Shown here: positions 37,666 through 46,717 of the stretch, in pieces
How the letters are laid out: every line of letters begins with the position of its first letter
Position numbering within the stretch: position 1 is the first letter of the stretch
NCBI RefSeq assembly: GCF_001953885.1
Contig: NZ_MQUS01000001.1
Span: forward strand, 1-64,000
Reading direction: 5' to 3'
From: Streptomyces sp. IMTB 2501
GTDB taxonomy: Bacteria > Actinomycetota > Actinomycetes > Streptomycetales > Streptomycetaceae
Length of the DNA stretch: 64,000 nt
Position numbers and translations under genes: made by a program
Notes under the pieces: model-generated
Database searches by the model: none
What the model was told of the DNA's origin: nothing
The model's input: only the letters and a program-made list of their open reading frames with translations

Positions 37666-38703
37666 TCAGACTCGTACACCGAACATGAACGGTCCGCCGA
37701 TGGTGTCCATCGACTCGTACCGTACGACCGTGCCGGTCCGAGGAGCGTGGAGGATCTGGCCGTTGCCCGCGTACAGGCCGACGTGGTGCAGGTCGTTGAA
37801 GAAGAAGACCAGATCGCCGACCTGGAGCTGGCCGCGTGTGAGGCGGGTGCCGATGCCCGTCTGGGACTCGGAGGTGCGCGGTATGGAGACGCCGGCCTGA
37901 GCGTAGGCCCAGGAGGTCAGGCCCGAGCAGTCGAAGGAGGACGGGCCGGAGGCGCCGTAGACGTACGGCCTGCCGAGCTGGCTCTGAGCGGCGGAGAAGG
38001 CGGCGGCAGCCCGGCCGGACGCGGAGTCGTCGTTGCCGAGATCCACGCGCTCGGTGGAGGAGTGGCTGGCCCGCGCCTGCTCGGCGGCGAGCGCGGCCTT
38101 CTCCTTGGCGGTCAGTGTGTTGAGCAGCTTCTGCGCCTCCGCGAGCTTGCTCTGGACGTCCTTCTTCTTGTCGCCAAGCTCGGTCCGGGCGGAGGCGAGG
38201 TCCTTGAGCTTCTCGGTGGCCTCAGCGCGCTCCTGGGCGAGTTCACGCTGTTTGTCCTGAATCTTCTTCAGGGTCTCGACCTGCCTGCTGCTCAACTGGT
38301 CGAGCGCGGAGGCCTTGTCGAGGAAGTCGTCCGGGTCGGAGGACAGGAAGAGCTGGACCGAGGCATCGATGCCCCCGGAGCGGTACTGGGAGGTGGCCAG
38401 TGAACCGAGGCCGTCGCGCAGCTTGTTCAGCTCCTGCTGGCCGCGGGCGACGCTGTCCTGGATCGTGGAGATCTCCTCCTGCAGCTTCTGCTGCTTCTCC
38501 TTGGCCCCGTTGTACTTCTCGGTGGCCTGTTCCGCCTGCTCGTAGAGCTTGTCGACCTTCGCCTTGACCTCGTCCTTGCCGGGCTTCTGACTCGGGGCGG
38601 CGTCGGCGGCGTTCGCGCTGAGCGCGACGGCAGCGGCGGCCGCGGTGGTCAGCACGGTGACGCGTGTGCGGCTTGGCTGTTTGGGTCGACGGTGGGACGC
38701 CAC
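37666..38703 (-). CDS. Secreted NlpC/P60 peptidoglycan endopeptidase with coiled coil
   Basis: 345 aa. A signal peptide (Arg-rich start; AAAAAVALSANAADA) is followed by a long Lys/Gln/Glu-rich coiled coil from about 40 to 220, then the NlpC/P60 domain. Catalytic Cys is in SSFDCSGLTSW and the His in DLHHVGLYAG. Enzymes of this layout (RipA/SwlA-like) cleave peptidoglycan stem peptides during growth and sporulation; the coiled coil controls activity or localisation. Single-gene unit with stem-forming sequences upstream but no clear c-di-AMP aptamer. Confidence 0.92.
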   Translation of the reverse strand: MASHRRPKQPSRTRVTVLTTAAAAAVALSANAADAAPSQKPGKDEVKAKVDKLYEQAEQATEKYNGAKEKQQKLQEEISTIQDSVARGQQELNKLRDGLGSLATSQYRSGGIDASVQLFLSSDPDDFLDKASALDQLSSRQVETLKKIQDKQRELAQERAEATEKLKDLASARTELGDKKKDVQSKLAEAQKLLNTLTAKEKAALAAEQARASHSSTERVDLGNDDSASGRAAAAFSAAQSQLGRPYVYGASGPSSFDCSGLTSWAYAQAGVSIPRTSESQTGIGTRLTRGQLQVGDLVFFFNDLHHVGLYAGNGQILHAPRTGTVVRYESMDTIGGPFMFGVRV

Positions 38704-38783
38704 AGGGGCGAGCTCCTTGTTCCTTCAGCCGCCTGCCGTCACATCGGTGGGCGGTGCCCTCCACCGTCACTCCTGCTGAGTGA

Positions 38784-39573
38784 TCACCGGAGCGGGGGGT
38801 CGGAGCAAGACCTTAATGACTTTCTTACGATCGGATCAAATGTTTGCATGGAAATTCTCGTGCGCCTGGCGCCGACTCGCCCGTTCCCGCCGCCCTGGTA
38901 CGGCCAACCCGTCCACAGCTGGTTGACGTTGACCGCCGACCAGGCCGCCGCCACCGTGTGGTGCTCGGTGCTGCCGGAGCCGTACAGGTCGGCCGCCGCC
39001 GACAGGGTGCCCGCGCGGGCACCGGAGTGGTCGGTGGTCGATGTGAAGTACGTCGTCAGCGCCTTGTACCAGATCTGCAGCGCCTTGCCCCGGCCGATGC
39101 CGGTGACCGTGGAGCCGTCGGACGTCGGGGAGTCGTAGCTGATCCCGTTGATCGTCTTGCTGCCGCTGCCCTCGGACAGCAGGTGGAAGAAGTGGTTGGC
39201 GACACCGGACGAGTAGTGGACGTCCAGGCTGCCGACGGAGGAGGACCAGGAGTCCGCCGAGTTGCCGTCCTTGCTGGGCTGGTCCATGTAGCGCAGCGGG
39301 GTGCCGTCGCCGTTGATGTTGATCGCTTGGCCGATCCGGTAACTGCCCGGCTCGTTGGAGCTGTTGGCGTAGACGCCGTGGCTCATCTCGTGGCCCGCGA
39401 CATCCAGCGAGGTGGGCGGGTGGTTGTTGCCGGAGCCGTCGCCGTAGGTCATGCAGAAGCAGCTGTCGTCCCAGAAGGGGTTCACGTACTGGTCGCCGTG
39501 GTGGACGCGGGAGTCGGCGGCGGCGCGGAACGATGTTGGAAACCGGTCTCGTTTCCACTCGACCTGATGGCAT
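38784..39573 (-). pseudogene. M4 (thermolysin-type) metalloprotease remnant
   Basis: Only the C-terminal catalytic part remains. NPFWDDSCFCMTYGDG and the zinc motif HEMSHGV are present. However, the following segment that should contain the third zinc ligand (GGLNEATSD) is deleted, so HEMSHGVYAN runs directly into NSSNEPGSYRIGQAI. The signal peptide and propeptide are absent upstream (the frame breaks near 39540). The end (VAAAWSAVNV) is intact before a poorly conserved tail. Confidence 0.85.
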
Positions 39574-39694
39574 TTCCGCAGGTCAGGGCCGTGTTAAAGA
39601 AGATGACAACGGTCACCGGTGCAGCCTTTGGCGAATGCGTCGATCGTGCGTTTCACTGCGGCCAGAGACCCGACGCGAGGGGGATGCGTACGAC

Positions 39695-40768
39695 ATGAGT
39701 GACCACGACCACGACCGGGGCCACGGCCAGGACCCGGGCCACCAGAACGAAAGCAATGGGCACGGGCACGCTCACGGCGCCGGCGGACATGCCGGGCACT
39801 CGCACGGTGTGTCGGCGGACACCGACCGCCGCTGGCTGGCCCTCGCGCTCACTCTGATCACGGTGTTCATGGCGGCCGAGGTCACCGTCGGCATCGTCGC
39901 CGGTTCACTCGCCCTGATTTCCGACGCGGCGCACATGCTCACCGACGCCGCCTCGATCGTGCTCGCCCTCGTCGCCATGCGCCTGTCGGCCCGCCCCGCC
40001 CGCGGCGGGTTCACCTACGGACTCAAACGGGCGGAGATCCTCTCCGCCCAGGCCAACGGACTGACTCTGCTGCTGCTCGGGGCCTGGCTGGCGTACGAGG
40101 CGATACGGCGGCTCATCAGCCCGCCCGAGGTGGAGGGCGGGCTGATGCTGGCGACCGCGCTCGTCGGCATCGTCGTGAACGTGGCCGCCGCCTGGTGCAT
40201 CTCCAAGGCCAACCGCACTTCTCTGAACGTCGAGGGTGCCTACCAGCACATCCTCAACGACCTGTTCGCCTTCATCGGCACCGCCATCGCCGCGCTGATC
40301 GTCGTCCTCACCGGGTTCGCCCGGGCCGACGCCATCGCCACCCTCGCTGTGGTCGCCCTGATGTTCAAGGCCGGTTACGGACTCGTACGCGACTCCGGAC
40401 GGATCTTCCTGGAAGCCGCCCCTGAGGGCTTCGACCCGGACGCGATCGGTGACGAACTCGCCGCACAGCCCTCCGTCGTGGAGATCCACGACCTGCACAT
40501 TTGGACGATCACCTCCGGCGAACCCGCCCTCTCCGCCCACGTCCTGGTCGAACCCGGCGGTGACTGCCACGCCGTACGGCGCCACCTCCGGCAACTGCTG
40601 CGCGACAAGCACGGCATCGGCCACGCCACCCTCCAGGTCGACCACCTCGGAGAGGACACGGACGCGGCGGAACTGCTCCAGATCACCACGCCGCCGACGG
40701 CACAGCGCACAGAGCACTGCGACGACGCCCACGGTCCCGTTCACCGGCCCGGCCGGCACGAGCACTGA
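39695..40768 (+). CDS. Cation diffusion facilitator (Zn/Cd exporter, CzcD-like)
   Basis: 357 aa. A His-rich cytoplasmic N-terminus (HDHDRGHG, HGHAHGAGGHAGHSHG) is followed by six membrane segments with the metal sites SDAAHMLTDA (helix 2) and HILNDLFAF (helix 5). The soluble C-terminal domain has DLHIWTITSG and a further His-rich tail. It exports Zn2+ or a similar ion using the proton gradient. Upstream lies an imperfect ggaaac-N7-gtttcc repeat (39538-39556) that could bind a metal regulator. Confidence 0.92.
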   Translation: MSDHDHDRGHGQDPGHQNESNGHGHAHGAGGHAGHSHGVSADTDRRWLALALTLITVFMAAEVTVGIVAGSLALISDAAHMLTDAASIVLALVAMRLSARPARGGFTYGLKRAEILSAQANGLTLLLLGAWLAYEAIRRLISPPEVEGGLMLATALVGIVVNVAAAWCISKANRTSLNVEGAYQHILNDLFAFIGTAIAALIVVLTGFARADAIATLAVVALMFKAGYGLVRDSGRIFLEAAPEGFDPDAIGDELAAQPSVVEIHDLHIWTITSGEPALSAHVLVEPGGDCHAVRRHLRQLLRDKHGIGHATLQVDHLGEDTDAAELLQITTPPTAQRTEHCDDAHGPVHRPGRHEH

Positions 40769-41073
40769 CAGTTCAGGCGATCGCGACCGGCGCCGACGGC
40801 CTCGCCCGTTCGGGCCGAGCCCTCGCACCTGGTTGCCTGCGTGACCGCGGCATCGTCGTCGCCGTGCCCAAGGGCAGTGCAGGGGCTACGAGTTGGCCGA
40901 TGCCCGTCTCGGCCACGCCCTGGCAGCAGCAGCCCTCCTCCTCGGAGTCGACGCGGACGGTGCCCGTCCGGGCGCGTCAGTTGCGGGCGGGAAAGGCAGG
41001 GCAGCCGCCGGGCGTGTTCGCAGGTGTGCTGGACTCTCCGCCCGTGCGGGCCCGGACGGGCCATGGAGGGAGG
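40769..41073. other. Intergenic stretch, no supported gene
   Basis: A 305-bp region between the CDF exporter gene and the convergent membrane protein gene. A short plus-strand frame (GHALAAAALLLGVDADG) hints at a decayed nitroreductase-like gene end, but the similarity is too short to call. G/C-rich inverted segments near 41030-41065 may terminate the convergent transcripts. Confidence 0.4.
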
Positions 41074-41916
41074 CTACTTGTGCTTGCCGCCGCCCGCCCG
41101 GCCCTTCCCGGCCGTGCCGTTGCCGGAGGTGCCCGTCCTGCCCGTTGTTCCCTGGCGGGCGTCCGCGGCGCCTTCGCCGGACTTGCCTGTGCCGGCGGAC
41201 CTGCCCGGCGCGGCTGTCGCCCGCGCCAGCTGCTCGGAGCAGTACGCGGTGACCTTGGCCTTGCCGCCGGCGGCCGTGACCAGTTGCTGCCAGGCTTTCG
41301 CGTCGAGGGCCTTGCCATGGCCCTGGACGTTCTCGTAGGCGCGGCAGTGGGCTTCGATGTCCCGGCCGTGGGCCGGTCCGTCCGTCGGCCCGGAGTTGCG
41401 GGAGGGCGCCGACGACGGCGTACCGCCCGGCCGGTCCGGAGCGGGCGCCGACGAGCGCGCGCTGCCGCGGCCGGCGCCGCCACCGTGCGAGGAGGAACCG
41501 ATGGCCGCGACGGCCACACCACCCAGCGTGAGGCTGGCGAACACCGCGCAGAACGTCATCTTCAGGGAACGCCGGGTACGCCGCTCCTCGGGCGGTCGCC
41601 AGTCGTCCCGGCGCCGGGCGCGCGCCCGGTGCGTGCCCGCGTCGCGGGCGGTGCGAAAGGCGGCCACGGCCCGCTGCTCGGCCTGGAGGTCGAGGTCGTC
41701 CGCACGGATGGTGGTGGCCAGAGCCGTTTCCAGAGCGGCGGTATCACGCACGTACCGAGGTTCGGACAGGGCACTGCCGTGCTCACGTCGAGGGCCCGGA
41801 ACTCCGCCGCTCAGCCCTTCACCCATGTCCGCTTCCGTTCCTGTCCCACAGATTCTCCGCACGCGGCCTTCCAGGCCGGGCTGCCCGCCAGCCGGACGGC
41901 TGCCGTCGTCGTTCAT
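41074..41916 (-). CDS. Single-pass membrane protein downstream of an ECF sigma factor
   Basis: 280 aa. A cytoplasmic Arg-rich N-terminus of about 115 residues is followed by one membrane helix (FCAVFASLTLGGVAVAAIG) and an extracytoplasmic Ser/Pro/Gly-rich part. That part contains a conserved block, HCRAYENVQGHGKALDA then AGGKAKVTAYC, with two Cys about 40 residues apart that may form a disulfide. It overlaps the sigma gene stop by 4 bp, so it could act as anti-sigma factor or partner, though it lacks the classical HxxxCxxC zinc motif. Confidence 0.75.
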   Translation of the reverse strand: MNDDGSRPAGGQPGLEGRVRRICGTGTEADMGEGLSGGVPGPRREHGSALSEPRYVRDTAALETALATTIRADDLDLQAEQRAVAAFRTARDAGTHRARARRRDDWRPPEERRTRRSLKMTFCAVFASLTLGGVAVAAIGSSSHGGGAGRGSARSSAPAPDRPGGTPSSAPSRNSGPTDGPAHGRDIEAHCRAYENVQGHGKALDAKAWQQLVTAAGGKAKVTAYCSEQLARATAAPGRSAGTGKSGEGAADARQGTTGRTGTSGNGTAGKGRAGGGKHK

Positions 41917-42545
41917 GTCGACTCCCCCAGCGTGCGACAGGCCCCATCCGTCACACCCGCCTCCGCTTCGCCGCCGACGCCCAACTGGCGGGCGAGGCGT
42001 TTCAGGCCCCGGTGGGCGGCTGTGCGCACCGCTCCCGGGCGCTTGCCGAGGACGCGTGCGGCGGCGGGACCGTCCAGGCCGACGACCACGCGCAGGAGCA
42101 CGGCCTCGGCCTGGTCCCGGGGCAGTCCGCGGACCAGTTCCAGTGCCCGCTCGGTGGAGAGGGACTCCAGCGCCTGTTCATGGGTGCTGTGCGGACCCGG
42201 CAGATCCAGTACGTCCTGTTCGGTCCCTCCCGCCCGGGGCCGCACACGCTGGCGGCGCAGATGGTCCAGCGCCCGGTGCCGGGCGATGGTCGCCGTCCAG
42301 CCGCGAAAGCCCGCGCCGTCGCCCTTGAAACGCCCGAAGTCGCGGGCTATCTCCAGCCAGGCGTCGGACGCCACGTCCTCGGCGTCTTCGCCGACGATGC
42401 CGCGCAGGAAGCCGAGCAGGCCCGGCTGAACGATCCGGTAGGCGACCGCGAAGGCGGCCTCGTCGCCGTTCTGGGCCCGTGCGACCGCCGCGCCCAGTTC
42501 CCCGTCGCGCGCCTGCACGCGCCGGGTTTGCCGTACCTGGCCCAA
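41913..42545 (-). CDS. ECF-type RNA polymerase sigma factor
   Basis: 210 aa. Region 2 is seen as DAEDVASDAWLEIARDFGRFKGDGAGFRGWTATIARHRALDHLR (quoted in parts: DVASDAWLEIARDF; FRGWTATIARHRALDHLRR), and region 4 as LPRDQAEAVLLRVVVGLD then VLGKRPGAVRTAAHRGLKRL. The start is probably the TTG at 42545 with a cgaggac ribosome site; no ATG in frame gives region 2 intact. Co-translated with the downstream membrane protein. Confidence 0.88.
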   Translation of the reverse strand: MGQVRQTRRVQARDGELGAAVARAQNGDEAAFAVAYRIVQPGLLGFLRGIVGEDAEDVASDAWLEIARDFGRFKGDGAGFRGWTATIARHRALDHLRRQRVRPRAGGTEQDVLDLPGPHSTHEQALESLSTERALELVRGLPRDQAEAVLLRVVVGLDGPAAARVLGKRPGAVRTAAHRGLKRLARQLGVGGEAEAGVTDGACRTLGEST

Positions 42546-42807
42546 GATCGTCCTCGTTCACGCCGGTTCATAGCGGGTGCCTTCCGTCCGCCGCGCTCCG
42601 GTCGCAACGACGGCCCATGATGACCAGCGTCTGCCGTCACGGAAGTGTCACAACGCATCAGGCGTCCTTCATGTCCTCGCCGGTTTCCCCGCAGCACGGG
42701 CGGGTGACGTTTCGGGCGGGCCGTGCGCTGGCGGAATACCGGGTCGGTGCCCGGGCAGGCCCCGGGCGACCGTCCCCCGGTGCCTGGCGCCGAAGCCCGC
42801 CACGGAC

Positions 42808-42855
42808 CCCTCTCCGTGCCGTTCGTGACTCCCCCCGTGGACGGCACGGAGAGGG
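42808..42855. repeat. Perfect 14-bp inverted repeat
   Basis: ccctctccgtgccg at 42808 pairs exactly with cggcacggagaggg ending at 42855. It may be a bidirectional terminator or a regulatory hairpin upstream of the 43.0-kb gene. Confidence 0.6.
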
Positions 42856-42879
42856 ACGGCGCGGCCGGACCCCGACCAC

Positions 42880-42920
42880 TGAACGGGTTCCGGCCCCTCT
42901 GAACGGGGTTCCGGCCCCTC
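42880..42920. repeat. Tandem 20/21-bp direct repeat
   Basis: tgaacgggttccggcccctc is followed at once by a copy with one extra G (tgaacggggttccggcccctc). The repeated ggttcc core could be a doubled protein site or a simple slippage duplication. Confidence 0.6.
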
Positions 42921-43010
42921 GCACCCCCAACGGACCGGCGGTGTCCGGTCCGTACCCCGAATCCGTCCGCCCCGCGTAATGCCCAGGCGCCCCCGTGCGC
43001 TCCTTCTGGC

Positions 43011-43469
43011 ATGAGTGCCTACCTCCGTCTGCGCGCGGTGCCGCCCCCGGCGCTGCGCAACAGCGCGACTTGGCTGGAACGGCTTTTCGACGACGGCGCC
43101 GAGACCGTCCGGCGTTGTCTGGACCAGGAGCGCATCTACGCCGGCGCTCCCGCACACGAACCCGGGGACCGGCCTCGGATCGAGGCGGTGCTGGGAGGCC
43201 GGCCCGTGTTCCGTGCCGGCCGGCCGGGGCCGCCGTTGCTGGTGCTGACGGCGGCCCAGGCCCGCCGGGTGGCCGGGTTCCTGGCGACGGCCGACTTCGA
43301 CGCGCTGTGGCTTTCCGCGCGGGACCAACTGCTGCCGCATTACGGCGGCGAGACCGCGGAGCCCGAGACATGGGGTGCGTTCGCGGCGGCGCACCAGGAG
43401 CTGAGGGCGTTCTACGCGCAGACGGCCGAGTACGGAGACGCGGTGGTGAAGTGGCTGTCCGAGGCGTGA
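43011..43469 (+). CDS. DUF1877-family protein
   Basis: 152 aa, cytoplasmic, no signal peptide. Pattern LERLFDDGAETVRRCLDQERIYAG, VLTAAQARRVAGFLATADF and HQELRAFYAQTAEYGDAVVKWLS matches the DUF1877 (YfbM) family of unknown function. Stands alone in front of the matA-like gene, 88 bp away. Confidence 0.75.
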   Translation: MSAYLRLRAVPPPALRNSATWLERLFDDGAETVRRCLDQERIYAGAPAHEPGDRPRIEAVLGGRPVFRAGRPGPPLLVLTAAQARRVAGFLATADFDALWLSARDQLLPHYGGETAEPETWGAFAAAHQELRAFYAQTAEYGDAVVKWLSEA

Positions 43470-43557
43470 GTTGTGCATGAGGTGTAACAGTTCCGGCCCG
43501 CCGCGCTCTCTTCATGCGGGCGGCCGCGTCGGCCGACCGGGACAGGGGACACGACTC

Positions 43558-44292
43558 GTGCAGTGGACGAACGACAACGGCGGAGCGTACGGCGAGGATC
43601 CGTACGGTGGCGCCGGGCACGTGTACACCTACGGCCACCAGGGGTACGGCGGCGAGGGGTACGGCGGCGACACGGCCACGCTGACCTGGGATCCGGTGCA
43701 GCACGCGCAGTGGACGCAGCCGCACCCGACGACGTGGGACGCCGCCCACGGCGACCTCCTCGCCGTGCCGGCCCAGGGGATCGACACGCAGTCCATCCCA
43801 TTCGTGCCGGTACCGGAATCCGAGCCGGACCCGGACACGCCGGAGGACGAGCCGGTGCGGCCGGTCTTCGTGGACTCCTCGGGGCGACGCCAGCGTCTCG
43901 TGCTGCGTACCGCCCGGTTGCTGGTGATCCCCGCAGGCGGCTATGTCGCCCTGCTGATCAGCACCATGCTGGGCGGTTCCGGCATCAGTGCCCCGTTCGT
44001 CCCGCAGCCGGGCGCCACCCATGCGGGCACGCCGCGCGTGACCGTCCCGGACTCCGCGTCCGGCACCGGCCACTCGGCGGGGGGCTTCGGCGCCGCGGCG
44101 GCACACGAGGACGCCCGTCCCGCAGTGCCGCGGCCCGGCTCCGGCCCGGCCGGCCGCGCAGCAGCCCTGGCCGCCCCCGCCACCACACCCGGGACCACTG
44201 CGGCGCCGACCACGACCACCGCCCCGACTCCCACTGCCACCCGCACCTCGAAGGGGCGCGCCCTCGGTTCGTCCCACAAGCCCGTGAAGTGA
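43558..44292 (+). CDS. MatA-like membrane-anchored protein
   Basis: 244 aa, GTG start with a gacagggg ribosome site. A Tyr/Gly-rich cytoplasmic N-terminus (DPYGGAGHVYTYGHQGYGG) precedes one membrane helix (LLVIPAGGYVALLISTMLGG) and a Thr/Ala/Pro-rich extracytoplasmic tail. It directly precedes a bifunctional deacetylase/glycosyltransferase, the arrangement of matA-matB in Streptomyces lividans, where the pair makes a PNAG-like surface glycan needed for pellet formation. Assignment rests on position and layout more than on sequence. Confidence 0.6.
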   Translation: MQWTNDNGGAYGEDPYGGAGHVYTYGHQGYGGEGYGGDTATLTWDPVQHAQWTQPHPTTWDAAHGDLLAVPAQGIDTQSIPFVPVPESEPDPDTPEDEPVRPVFVDSSGRRQRLVLRTARLLVIPAGGYVALLISTMLGGSGISAPFVPQPGATHAGTPRVTVPDSASGTGHSAGGFGAAAAHEDARPAVPRPGSGPAGRAAALAAPATTPGTTAAPTTTTAPTPTATRTSKGRALGSSHKPVK

Positions 44293-44306
44293 CTTAAGGC
44301 CCTGAC

Positions 44307-46697
44307 GTGACCGATCGCCACCGCGCCGCTCCTCGCCGCCACAGCCGTACCCGCCAGATCACCCCCCGCGCCCACTGGCTGCTGCTGAGCGTGCTCGCGG
44401 TGACCTTGTCGACCGCCCTGCTGCTCCAGGGGTACACCCACCACATGTTCGGGATCACGCCGGACGACGTGACCGGTGCCCGCGGACGCAGCGAGGCGGT
44501 GCCCGCCCAGGTGACCCACGGCGGCCCGGTGATCGCGAACGCCGCCGGTGCCGTGCACACCGCCCGGCCCCTGAACCGCACCATCGCCCTCACCTTCGAC
44601 GACGGCCCCGACCCCGTCTGGACGCCGCGCATTCTCGACGTGCTGCGCCGCAATCAGGTGCGGGCGACGTTCTTCGTCGTCGGAACCGAGGTCGTGGACC
44701 ACCCGGAACTGGTCCGCCGGATCGTCGCCGACGGCCATCAGATCGGCGTCCACACCTTCACCCATCCCGACCTGTCCCGCCTCGCCCCGTGGCAGCGTTC
44801 CCTGGAACTGCGCGAGACACAGCTGGCGGTGGCCGGCGCCGCGGGGGTCACCACCTCGCTGCTGAGGCCGCCGTACTCCTCGGAGAACGACGCGCTGAAC
44901 GACGCCGACTGGTCCGTCCTCAAGCAGGCCGACGCGGCGGGCTATGTCACGGTGCTTTCCACCCAGGACGCCGAGGACTGGCAGCGTCCCGGCACCGCCC
45001 GCATCCTCACGAACGCGACCCCGCGCGGGCACGCCGGGCAGATCCTGCTGATGCACGACGGCGGCGGTGACCGCTCCCAGACCGTCGCCGCGCTGAACAC
45101 CCTGATCCCGCGGCTCAAGGCACAGGGTTTCCGGTTTGCGACGGTCGGCGCCGCAGTCGGCATGGGCGGCCCCGTCCAGCCCGCCGGCCTCGGCGACCAC
45201 CTCCAGGGAATGGCCCTCGTCGACGTGTTGCAGGCCGGCGACTGGGCCGTATGGCTGCTGGGTGTGCTGATGTACGCGGCCGGAGCGATCAGCGTGCTGC
45301 GCGCGGCGGTCGTGCTGATCGCGGCCCGCCGGCACCGGCGGCTGCGCAGGGCGAGGCGCCGGGGCAGGTCCTGGGGGCCGCCGGTGACCGAACCGGTCAG
45401 CGTCATCGTCCCCGCGTACAACGAGAGCGCCGGAATCGAGGCGGCCGTGCGGTCCCTGCTCGCCTCTGACCATCCGGTGGAGATCATCGTGGTGGACGAC
45501 GGCTCCACGGACGGCACCGCGGACCTGGTGGAGTCGCTCCGGCTGCCGGGGGTACGGGTGATCCGGCAGGAGAACGCGGGCAAGCCCGCCGCCCTCAACA
45601 CCGGCCTCTCCGCCGCCACTTGCGACCTGGTGGTCATGGTCGACGGCGACACGGTCTTCGAGCCCGACACCGTCCCTGCGATCGTGCAGCCCTTCGCCGA
45701 CCCTCGTGTGGGTGCCGTCTCGGGCAACGCCAAGGTCGTCAACCGCGGTGGTCTGCTCGGCCGTTGGCAGCACATCGAGTACGTGGTGGGCTTCAACCTC
45801 GACCGCCGCCTGTTCGACCTCGCCGAGTGCATGCCGACCGTCCCGGGGGCGGTGGGCGCGTTCCGTCGTGGGGCCCTGCTGGACCTCGGCGGCGTCAGCG
45901 ACGTCACCCTCGCCGAGGACACCGACCTCACCATGGCGCTGTGCCGCGCCGGCTGGCGCGTGGTGTACGAGGAGGGGGCGGTCGCCTGGACCGAGGCACC
46001 GGCGTCGCTGAACGCCCTGTGGCGACAGCGGTACCGCTGGTGCTACGGCACCCTCCAGGCGATGTGGAAGCACCGCGGCGCACTGGTCCAGCGCGGCGCC
46101 GCCGGGAAACTGGGCCGCCGTGGCCTGGTCTACCTGCTCCTCTTCCAGGTGCTGCTGCCCCTGCTCGCGCCGGTCGTGGACATCTTCGCCCTGTACGGCC
46201 TGGTCTTCCTGGACCCGGTCCGGATCACCGGCCTGTGGCTGGCCTTCCTTCTCCTGCAACTCCTGATGGGCCTGTACGCGTTCCGCCTGGACGGCGAACG
46301 CCCCGGCACGCTGTGGAGCCTGCCGCTGCAGCAGTTCGTCTACCGGCAGCTCATGTATCTGGTGGTGATCCAGTCCGTCTTCACCGCCGTGTCCGGCTCG
46401 CGCCTGCGCTGGCAGCGCATGGAGCGCTACGGCAGCCTGCGGGCGCCGGCGGGCACGGAGCCTCCCGGAGAGCACCGCACCGCTGCCCCCGCGCGGCCGG
46501 AACCGGAATCGTACGAGGGCGTCGCGCAGCCGGAACCGTACGCGGCCGTCTCCCACCCCGGAACGTACGCAGCTGCCCCGGGGCCCGGACCGTACGTCTC
46601 CCACCCGCAGCCAGGTCCGTACGAGTCCCACCCGCAGCCAGGGCCGTACGCGGCCCCTTCCCGGCCCGCGCCCCACGACACCACCCGCTGGTACTGA
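44307..46697 (+). CDS. Bifunctional polysaccharide deacetylase/family 2 glycosyltransferase (MatB-like)
   Basis: 796 aa. TM helix at about 23-41; NodB deacetylase domain 90-285 with TFDDGPD (Asp98, Asp99) and HTFTHPD (His149, His153) as metal site, and LLRPPYS. A second membrane segment is near 315-340. The GT2 domain (about 365-600) has VIVPAYNE, VVDDGSTDG, MVDGDTVF, AEDTDLT and RQRYRW (QxxRW). C-terminal membrane helices follow, then a Pro/Tyr/Gly-rich tail with repeats of the type HPQPGPY. It polymerises and partly deacetylates an N-acetylglucosamine-type glycan. Confidence 0.88.
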   Translation: MTDRHRAAPRRHSRTRQITPRAHWLLLSVLAVTLSTALLLQGYTHHMFGITPDDVTGARGRSEAVPAQVTHGGPVIANAAGAVHTARPLNRTIALTFDDGPDPVWTPRILDVLRRNQVRATFFVVGTEVVDHPELVRRIVADGHQIGVHTFTHPDLSRLAPWQRSLELRETQLAVAGAAGVTTSLLRPPYSSENDALNDADWSVLKQADAAGYVTVLSTQDAEDWQRPGTARILTNATPRGHAGQILLMHDGGGDRSQTVAALNTLIPRLKAQGFRFATVGAAVGMGGPVQPAGLGDHLQGMALVDVLQAGDWAVWLLGVLMYAAGAISVLRAAVVLIAARRHRRLRRARRRGRSWGPPVTEPVSVIVPAYNESAGIEAAVRSLLASDHPVEIIVVDDGSTDGTADLVESLRLPGVRVIRQENAGKPAALNTGLSAATCDLVVMVDGDTVFEPDTVPAIVQPFADPRVGAVSGNAKVVNRGGLLGRWQHIEYVVGFNLDRRLFDLAECMPTVPGAVGAFRRGALLDLGGVSDVTLAEDTDLTMALCRAGWRVVYEEGAVAWTEAPASLNALWRQRYRWCYGTLQAMWKHRGALVQRGAAGKLGRRGLVYLLLFQVLLPLLAPVVDIFALYGLVFLDPVRITGLWLAFLLLQLLMGLYAFRLDGERPGTLWSLPLQQFVYRQLMYLVVIQSVFTAVSGSRLRWQRMERYGSLRAPAGTEPPGEHRTAAPARPEPESYEGVAQPEPYAAVSHPGTYAAAPGPGPYVSHPQPGPYESHPQPGPYAAPSRPAPHDTTRWY

Positions 46698-46717
46698 AAG
46701 CAGAGTGATCCGAGCCC

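Larger units (their letters stand above)
42546..43010. other. Intergenic region with hairpin and tandem repeat
   Basis: This 465-bp divergent promoter region between the sigma factor and the DUF1877 gene holds no supported gene. It contains a perfect 14-bp stem (42808-42821 with 42842-42855) around a 20-nt loop, and a 20/21-bp tandem direct repeat at 42880-42920. Confidence 0.5.
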
